This document shows, piece by piece, positions 58,737 to 64,000 of a stretch of DNA of 64,000 nucleotides. The stretch lies in the NCBI GenBank assembly GCA_009889515.1, contig WUQR01000139.1, positions 620,001 through 684,000 on the forward strand, read 5' to 3'. A model generated the notes under the pieces. That model was not told the origin of the DNA, searched no databases, and worked only from the letters and a program-made list of their open reading frames with translations. Position 1 is the stretch's first letter, and each line of letters opens with the position of its first letter. The DNA comes from Nitrososphaerota archaeon (GTDB lineage: Archaea; Thermoproteota; Nitrososphaeria_A; Caldarchaeales; Calditenuaceae). Both the position numbers and the translations under genes were made by a program.

Positions 58737-60797
58737 TTGGTGTATAGGATAGGGATTGATATCGGTGGAGCCTTCACCGACCTAGTAGGTTACGACGATG
58801 AAACTGGCGAGCTCATCTGGGTCAAAGATGAGACAACTCCCCACGACCCCTCAATCGGCGTATTAAGAACAATTTCCAAGAGTGGAATAGACTTTTCTAA
58901 GGTACTCTCCATTATACACGGACAGACCCTAGTCATCAACACAATCATCGAGAGGAAAGGCGCTAAGGTCGGCCTAATAACAACAAAGGGATTTAGAGAC
59001 GTCTTAGAACTTCAAAGGTCTAACAGAAGGGACATGTATAATTTCAGGTATCAAAAACCTGACCCAATAGTTCCGAGATATCTGCGCTTGGAGGTTGAGG
59101 AGCGAGTCACTGCCGATGGAGAGATTCTTAAACCTATGAAGGAGGAGGACGTAGAGAGTGCGCTTGAAAAATTTAAGAAAGAGGGTGTTGAGAGCGTTTG
59201 TATAAGTTTTATAAACTCTTATGCAAACCCCGCCCACGAGCTTAGAGCAGGCGAGATAGTTCAGGAGCGTTTGGATGTCCCTGTAACTCTAGGGCATGAA
59301 ATAACCAGGGAGTGGAGGGAGTATGAACGCACTATGACGGCTGTTCTCAACGCCTACGTCAAACCTAAACTCATAAGATACTTGACAAAGCTGGAGGAGG
59401 CTTTCAAGGAGAGAGGCTTCAAAAGAAACCCATTCGTTATGCTCTCCAACGGCGGTGTAGCAACCTTCGACATAGCTAAGAAGTTCCCCATATACACGAT
59501 AGAGTCAGGCCCGGTAGCAGGCGTAATAGGAGGGGTATACATTGCTAAACTGGTGGGGGACACTAACGTAATCGTCCTAGACGGTGGGAGCACCACGACA
59601 AAAGCCAGCCTTGTAGAAGGCCTAACCCCCCGAGTCCACACAGAGTACTATGTTGAGAGAACCAAGACTTCTGCTGGATATCCGGTGAGGGTGCCGGTCG
59701 TAGACACATTTGAGATAGGAAATGGGGGAACAAGTATTGCTTGGATCGACTCGATAGGAAACCTGAGGGTCGGGCCGAAGGCGGCCGGAGCCTATCCTGG
59801 GCCTGCATGCTATGGGAAAGGAGGAACAGAGCCCACCGTAACCGACGCCTATGTTGTGAACGGTTTAATCAATCCTGAATACCTCCTTGGCGGGGCCATG
59901 AGAATACATAAAAAACTCGCCCACGACGCAATTGAACAAAAAGTTGCGGACCACTATAACATCTCTGTCCAAGAAGCGGCTGAGGGCATCATTAAACTCG
60001 CAAATGAGAATGCAGCCTTCGCTATAAGAGTGGTTTCGGTCCAGCGCGGCTATGATCCAAGAGACTTCACCTTAATAGTGCATGGTGGATCAGGGCCGAT
60101 GTTCGCCCCCTTCATAGCTCAAGAACTTGAAATAAAGAAGATAATAGTTCCAGTAATCCCGCCAGGGGTTTTCAGTGCGTGGGGAATGCTCACCACAGAT
60201 ATACGGCACGACCTCGTTTACACAGAGATTGTCCGGCTGGATAAGGAGCAGGCGATAAAGCGGATAAATGACATATATTCACAGCTTGAGACGAAAATCC
60301 TCGAAATTTTCAAGGAGGAGCTAGGCGTAGGTGAGGTTGTGATCCAGAGGTACGCTGACATGCGATACTATGGCCAAGAGCATACGGTGAAAGTCCCGAT
60401 TCCAATAGTAAATATCAGCGCCGAAGAAATCGACTTGATAGTAAACAGGTTTCACGAGTATCATGAACGAGAATACGCATTTAGACTAGAAGGCCCGGTT
60501 GAAATTGTGAACTTCCACGTCGTCGGCGAGTATAAGATAAGAAAGTTTGAGCTCAAGGAGATTGAGAATCCAGCAGGGTCGTCCGATGACGCTCTAATTG
60601 GGGAGAGGCGGGTCTATTTGAATGGTGATGATTTAACGTTGCCTGTCTATAATAAGCAGAAGCTATCTCCCCGATTCAAGATTGACGGGCCGGCGATTAT
60701 AGAGGATCCGACGTCAACAGTTCTTGTTTTGGATACGCAGAAGGTATCGGTAGATAAATATGGTAACGTAATCATCTCTGAGAGGGGAGGAGTATGA
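58737..60797 (+). CDS. hyuA: Hydantoinase/5-oxoprolinase subunit A
   Basis: An ATP-dependent amidohydrolase subunit of the ASKHA fold, 686 residues: IGIDIGGAFTDLVGYDD at the start, HGQTLVINTIIERKGAKVGLITTKGFRDVLELQR, HEITREWREYERTMTAVLNAYVKP, the ATPase segment VIVLDGGSTTTKASLVEG and VVHGGSGPMFAPF-like LIVHGGSGPMFAPFIAQEL. TTG start with AGGTGAT 7 nt upstream. Overlaps hyuB by 4 nt. Substrate class: hydantoins, 5-oxoproline or similar cyclic amides, or a carboxylase. Confidence 0.93.
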   Translation: MVYRIGIDIGGAFTDLVGYDDETGELIWVKDETTPHDPSIGVLRTISKSGIDFSKVLSIIHGQTLVINTIIERKGAKVGLITTKGFRDVLELQRSNRRDMYNFRYQKPDPIVPRYLRLEVEERVTADGEILKPMKEEDVESALEKFKKEGVESVCISFINSYANPAHELRAGEIVQERLDVPVTLGHEITREWREYERTMTAVLNAYVKPKLIRYLTKLEEAFKERGFKRNPFVMLSNGGVATFDIAKKFPIYTIESGPVAGVIGGVYIAKLVGDTNVIVLDGGSTTTKASLVEGLTPRVHTEYYVERTKTSAGYPVRVPVVDTFEIGNGGTSIAWIDSIGNLRVGPKAAGAYPGPACYGKGGTEPTVTDAYVVNGLINPEYLLGGAMRIHKKLAHDAIEQKVADHYNISVQEAAEGIIKLANENAAFAIRVVSVQRGYDPRDFTLIVHGGSGPMFAPFIAQELEIKKIIVPVIPPGVFSAWGMLTTDIRHDLVYTEIVRLDKEQAIKRINDIYSQLETKILEIFKEELGVGEVVIQRYADMRYYGQEHTVKVPIPIVNISAEEIDLIVNRFHEYHEREYAFRLEGPVEIVNFHVVGEYKIRKFELKEIENPAGSSDDALIGERRVYLNGDDLTLPVYNKQKLSPRFKIDGPAIIEDPTSTVLVLDTQKVSVDKYGNVIISERGGV

Positions 60798-62545
60798 GCA
60801 AATCCGACCTCTTCACTCTGGAGATAATTAAGAGCGGCCTCATCACGGCTAATGAAGAGATGTTTTACGCCTTCGGGAGGACGGCAAAGAGCCCTGTAAT
60901 CTATGAAGTTCTAGACTACGCGGTCGCCATGACCAACTCCGAAGGCGATTTAATAGCCCAAGCGCCCGGTGTCCCAGGTTTCTCAGGCGTCCTCGACTTC
61001 GCTGCGAGAGAAGTGCTCGATAAGTGGAATGGTGAGCTATATCCGGGCGATGTAGTTGGGCTCAATGTTCCATACAAATCGGGTACACATTTAAACGATG
61101 TTACATTAGCGATGCCTGTCTTTTATAAGGATGAGCTCCTCTCCATAATTTTGAACAAGGGGCACTGGAGCGAGGTTGGTGGAATGCACTTCGGCAGCTG
61201 GACATCTGATTCGACTGAGATTTATCAAGAAGGACTGCTTTTGCCCTGTATTAAAATATACAAAGAGGGAAAACCGAACAAAGATGTTATAGATATTATC
61301 TTGGAGAATTCGAGGCTTCCTCAACATACTCTCGGCGACATGGAGGCACAAGTGGCCTCTATGAAGGTTGCATCACGTCGAGTTGAAAGACTTGTGGAGA
61401 AGTATGGCATTGACATGGTGAAGAAAGCAATGGAAAAAATCATAGATGATGGATACAAACTTGCTTTATTGAATATTGGGAAGTTGCCGAAGGGCGTTTT
61501 TGAAGCGGAGGATTACATTGATGACGATGGTTTAACAGATAACCCGGTATACGTAAGGGTAAAAGTTACTATAAGCGAGAACGAGATTGTGGCAGACTTC
61601 ACTGGGAGTGGCTCAGCGAAGGGCTCGATCGCCTCACCCTATGCCGCAACGGTCTCGGGCGTGAGAGAAACGTATATGGCCGTTACTGACCCACATGTTC
61701 ATTTCAACAGTGGTTACTTCAGGCCGTTGAAAGTAATTGCGCCGCCGGGCTCCGTTTTTCACCCGGTTAAACCTACCCCAACTTCCACATACTGGGAGTC
61801 GATGGCATACGCAACCGATTTGGTCTGGAAAGCTCTTGCACCCCACGTACCCGACAAGCTGACTGCAGGTCACTTTTTGTCGATTCTCGCAACGATACTT
61901 GGAGGAGTAGATAATAGGACAGGAGAGCCCTTCGCAATCGTAGAGCCTCAGCCAGGTGGATGGGGTGCAGGATACGACAAAGATGGTGAGAGTGGACTAG
62001 TAGCCTGTGGAGACGGTGAGACTTTCATAGCATCCAACGAGGTTTACGAGAAACGTATGCCCATAATGGTGGACAGGTATTGTCTAAACGTAGAAGGAGG
62101 GACAGGTCATGGAAAATTTAGAGGAGGTTTTGGAGTGATAAAAGACTACCGCGTCCTATGCGACGAGGCCTACTTTACCGTCTCGATAGGTCGGAGCAAA
62201 TTCCCGCCATGGGGGGTTGATGGGGGAATGAATGGCACACCCAACTATTGCGTAATCTTCAAGCACGGCGAGGAGCCCAAGGTTACCAGAAAGATTGCCG
62301 CCCTCAGATTGAGAAAAGGCGAAGTAGTGAGTCTAAGGTCCGGTGGCGGTGGAGGATGGGGTGATCCGCTGGAAAGGGATCCAGAGAGGGTCAGGATGGA
62401 TGTGAAGAACGAATACATAACAATCGAAGTGGCGAGAGAAATATATGGTGTAGTGCTGGATCCAAACACCTTGGAGATTAATTGGGACGCTACGAACGAG
62501 TTGAGGCAGAAAAAGAAGAAGGAGAGGCAGAAGAAAACTGCATGA
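60794..62545 (+). CDS. hyuB: Hydantoinase/5-oxoprolinase subunit B
   Basis: The 583-residue partner subunit: LEIIKSGLITANEEMFYAFGRTAKSPVIYEVLDYAVAM, DVVGLNVPYKSGTHLNDVTLAMPVFY, LNKGHWSEVGGMHFGSWTSDSTEIYQEGLLLPCIKIY, DFTGSGSAKGSIASPYAATVSGVRETYMAV and the glycine-rich SLRSGGGGGWGDPLERDPERV end. ATG overlaps the hyuA stop. Codon use is AT-richer than most of the window. The C-terminal tail is strongly basic. Confidence 0.93.
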   Translation: MSKSDLFTLEIIKSGLITANEEMFYAFGRTAKSPVIYEVLDYAVAMTNSEGDLIAQAPGVPGFSGVLDFAAREVLDKWNGELYPGDVVGLNVPYKSGTHLNDVTLAMPVFYKDELLSIILNKGHWSEVGGMHFGSWTSDSTEIYQEGLLLPCIKIYKEGKPNKDVIDIILENSRLPQHTLGDMEAQVASMKVASRRVERLVEKYGIDMVKKAMEKIIDDGYKLALLNIGKLPKGVFEAEDYIDDDGLTDNPVYVRVKVTISENEIVADFTGSGSAKGSIASPYAATVSGVRETYMAVTDPHVHFNSGYFRPLKVIAPPGSVFHPVKPTPTSTYWESMAYATDLVWKALAPHVPDKLTAGHFLSILATILGGVDNRTGEPFAIVEPQPGGWGAGYDKDGESGLVACGDGETFIASNEVYEKRMPIMVDRYCLNVEGGTGHGKFRGGFGVIKDYRVLCDEAYFTVSIGRSKFPPWGVDGGMNGTPNYCVIFKHGEEPKVTRKIAALRLRKGEVVSLRSGGGGGWGDPLERDPERVRMDVKNEYITIEVAREIYGVVLDPNTLEINWDATNELRQKKKKERQKKTA

Positions 62546-62648
62546 TAGATGATTGACAGGCGGCCCTCCGGAGAATTATTTTTCTGAAGATCCTACCACT
62601 TCTTAACCAACAATTTTATAGCTTACCACCACGCTTTGATGATTCGCC

Positions 62649-63752
62649 ATGTACTTAGATAGGTTAAAGAGATTGAGGGAGAATATGGATCGCTTAAGCC
62701 TCGACGCTGTCATGCTGACTTTCGAGCCTAACATGTATTATTTATCAGGCTATAGCGCAATTTCTCTAGAGCGTTTAGTCGCGCTATTGATATTCAGAGA
62801 ACAAGAGACGGCGTGTCTAATAGTTCCTAAGCTTGAGAAGGATCGGGCGGAGGAGAATTGTAAGTTAAAAAACGCTGAGATTCTAGCTTATAGTGACGTG
62901 GAAGACCCGATAAATGTAATGAGGGGACTTTTTTCAAAATACCATGTTGAAAACTTAGGCTTGGATGGAAGCACCCCATACAGATTTGTTTACCCAATAA
63001 TTTCTAGAGGCCTCGCTTCGAGTCTTTCGCTCGTTGATGATGTAATGTACTCTTTAAGGGTCGTTAAAGATGGTGAGGAGGTTAGATGTCTTGAAAGGGC
63101 TGCAGAGATCAACAATAAACTAATGGTAGAAAGTATCGGTCAGGTCAAGCAGGGCTTATCGGAGAAGCAGCTCGCCGCCTACGTAAGGACGAAGGCATTA
63201 GAGTTAGGTGCTGACGAGGTCGCATTCACTCTGATCCAGTCAGGAAGTAATTCAGCTCTCCCTCATCAGGAGCCAACTGATAGGAAAATTGGTGACGGAG
63301 AAATAGTGCTTCTCGATATTGGCATCAGGTATATGGGGTATTACTCGGACATTACTCGGACTATCACTTGCGGGAAGCCTTCGCAGCAGCAACAACAAAT
63401 CTTTGACATTGTGTATAAAGCCCAGTCAGCCGCCCTAGCGATGGCTAGGGAGGGCTCGAAGGCTGGCGACCTAGACAGGGAGGCTAGACAGACCATATCT
63501 AAAGCCGGGTATGGGGAATACTTCATTCACAGGACTGGGCATGGACTAGGATTAGAGGTTCATGAACCCCCCTACATTAAAGGTGATAACAGCCAAGAGT
63601 TGAGAAAAGGGATGACGTTCACAGTAGAGCCCGGAATATATTTACCGGGGAGGTTTGGAGTTAGGCTGGAAGACAACGTTATAATTACTGAAGACGGGCA
63701 CACAAACCTAACTAAATTGCCAAAGTCCCTCTCAATTGACGAATACCTATAG
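62649..63752 (+). CDS. M24 family metallopeptidase (Xaa-Pro aminopeptidase-like)
   Basis: A 367-residue two-domain enzyme with a creatinase-like N-terminus (LDAVMLTFEPNMYYLSGYS) and a pita-bread C-terminus. The five metal ligands are visible: Asp in VLLDIGIRY, Asp in YSDITRTI, His in HRTGHGLGLEVHE, Glu in FTVEPGIYLPG and Glu in RLEDNVIIT. Likely removes N-terminal residues before proline in imported peptides. TTTTATAG lies about 35 nt upstream of the ATG. Follows hyuB and faces a peptide transporter ATPase. Confidence 0.93.
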   Translation: MYLDRLKRLRENMDRLSLDAVMLTFEPNMYYLSGYSAISLERLVALLIFREQETACLIVPKLEKDRAEENCKLKNAEILAYSDVEDPINVMRGLFSKYHVENLGLDGSTPYRFVYPIISRGLASSLSLVDDVMYSLRVVKDGEEVRCLERAAEINNKLMVESIGQVKQGLSEKQLAAYVRTKALELGADEVAFTLIQSGSNSALPHQEPTDRKIGDGEIVLLDIGIRYMGYYSDITRTITCGKPSQQQQQIFDIVYKAQSAALAMAREGSKAGDLDREARQTISKAGYGEYFIHRTGHGLGLEVHEPPYIKGDNSQELRKGMTFTVEPGIYLPGRFGVRLEDNVIITEDGHTNLTKLPKSLSIDEYL

Positions 63753-63759
63753 CCAAACT

Positions 63760-64000
63760 CTATTCATAAAGCCAGCATCTGACGACGTGTCCGCTATCTG
63801 CTACAACATCTGGTGGATCGCGCTCGCTACAAATAGGCTTTGCAAACGGGCATCTCGTGTGGAATCTACACCCCTTTGGCGGGCTTAGTGCACTCGGGAT
63901 TTCACCCACAGCCTCAACCCCCTTCGGTTTAATTTCTTCGTCCTGCCTAGTCAGTGTTGGGATTGAGGAGAGTAGCATCTGAGTGTATGGGTGTAGTGGT
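63760..64000 (-). CDS. Oligopeptide/dipeptide ABC transporter ATPase, C-terminal fragment (runs off right edge)
   Basis: About 80 residues on the minus strand, continuing beyond base 64000: HPYTQMLLSSIP, then the C-terminal oligopeptide-transporter Cys motif PPKGCRFHTRCPFAKPICSERDP and GHVVRCWLYE. This is the standard tail of OppD/OppF-type ATPases, where four cysteines hold an iron-sulfur cluster or zinc. It ends 7 nt after the convergent M24 peptidase, so peptide uptake and cleavage are neighbours. Confidence 0.9.
   Translation of the reverse strand, partial: PLHPYTQMLLSSIPTLTRQDEEIKPKGVEAVGEIPSALSPPKGCRFHTRCPFAKPICSERDPPDVVADSGHVVRCWLYE

Overview
The window is a gene-dense stretch of an archaeal chromosome. 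The evidence is a V/A-type ATPase, eukaryote-like ribosomal proteins (L14e, L31e, L34e, L39e, S24e), prefoldin alpha, aIF6, a PDCD5 homologue, Cbf5, a family B DNA polymerase, archaeal-type PEP carboxylase and Rqc2/NEMF. TATA boxes lie about 25-35 nt upstream of many start codons, and GTG and TTG starts are common. Two 19-nt insertions, one in a tRNA-Gly anticodon stem and one inside cbf5, look like introns for a broad-specificity tRNA-splicing endonuclease. Together these suggest a thermophilic TACK-group archaeon (Crenarchaeota, Aigarchaeota or a relative); the exact lineage is not settled here. I see no insertion sequence, CRISPR array or rRNA, and no gene-free stretch longer than 300 bases.

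Layout. 1-5.1 kb: DUF488 fragment, small ORFs, divergent ATPase subunits D and B, DUF92 membrane protein, histidyl-tRNA synthetase, tRNA-Lys. 5.2-9.3 kb: membrane protein, SCP-2 protein, alcohol dehydrogenase, ThDP enzyme. 9.3-18.9 kb: a fatty-acid or other acyl-CoA degradation island (saccharopine-dehydrogenase-like protein, EtfBA, 3-hydroxyacyl-CoA dehydrogenase, DUF35, thiolase, enoyl-CoA hydratase, acyl-CoA dehydrogenase, acyl-CoA synthetase). A conspicuous inverted repeat lies between the last two divergent genes. 18.9-23.9 kb: hydrogenase maturation genes hypE, hypC, hypD and divergent hypF. 24-29.8 kb: tRNA-Ser, PEP carboxylase, then a translation/secretion block (ftsY, pfdA, aIF6, L31e, L39e, PDCD5, S24e) and pdxT.

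29.8-33.5 kb: a tightly overlapping operon of a DegT-type aminotransferase, a GlmU-like nucleotidyltransferase and a Gfo/Idh oxidoreductase, probably making an amino sugar or aminocyclitol, with pdxT just downstream. 33.6-41.3 kb: ATPase subunit I, protein disulfide oxidoreductase, Rqc2 homologue, CBS/Zn-ribbon protein, Mut7-C RNase, AMMECR1 and a glycosyltransferase. 41.3-46.3 kb: a nitrate/sulfonate-type ABC importer with a duplicated permease and a stand-alone AAA-associated-domain protein but no binding protein, then an ABC-2 exporter. 46.3-52.4 kb: tRNA-Gly with intron, tRNA-Ser, and the archaeal cbf5-L14e-cmk-L34e-DUF106-secY-L15-L30-S5 block.

52.4-58.5 kb: a membrane glycosyltransferase fused to a probable barrel domain, family B DNA polymerase and an Obg-like GTPase. 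58.5-64 kb: an AT-richer accessory segment with hydantoinase/oxoprolinase subunits A and B, an M24 peptidase and the C-terminus of an oligopeptide ABC transporter ATPase, suggesting uptake and breakdown of peptides or cyclic amides.
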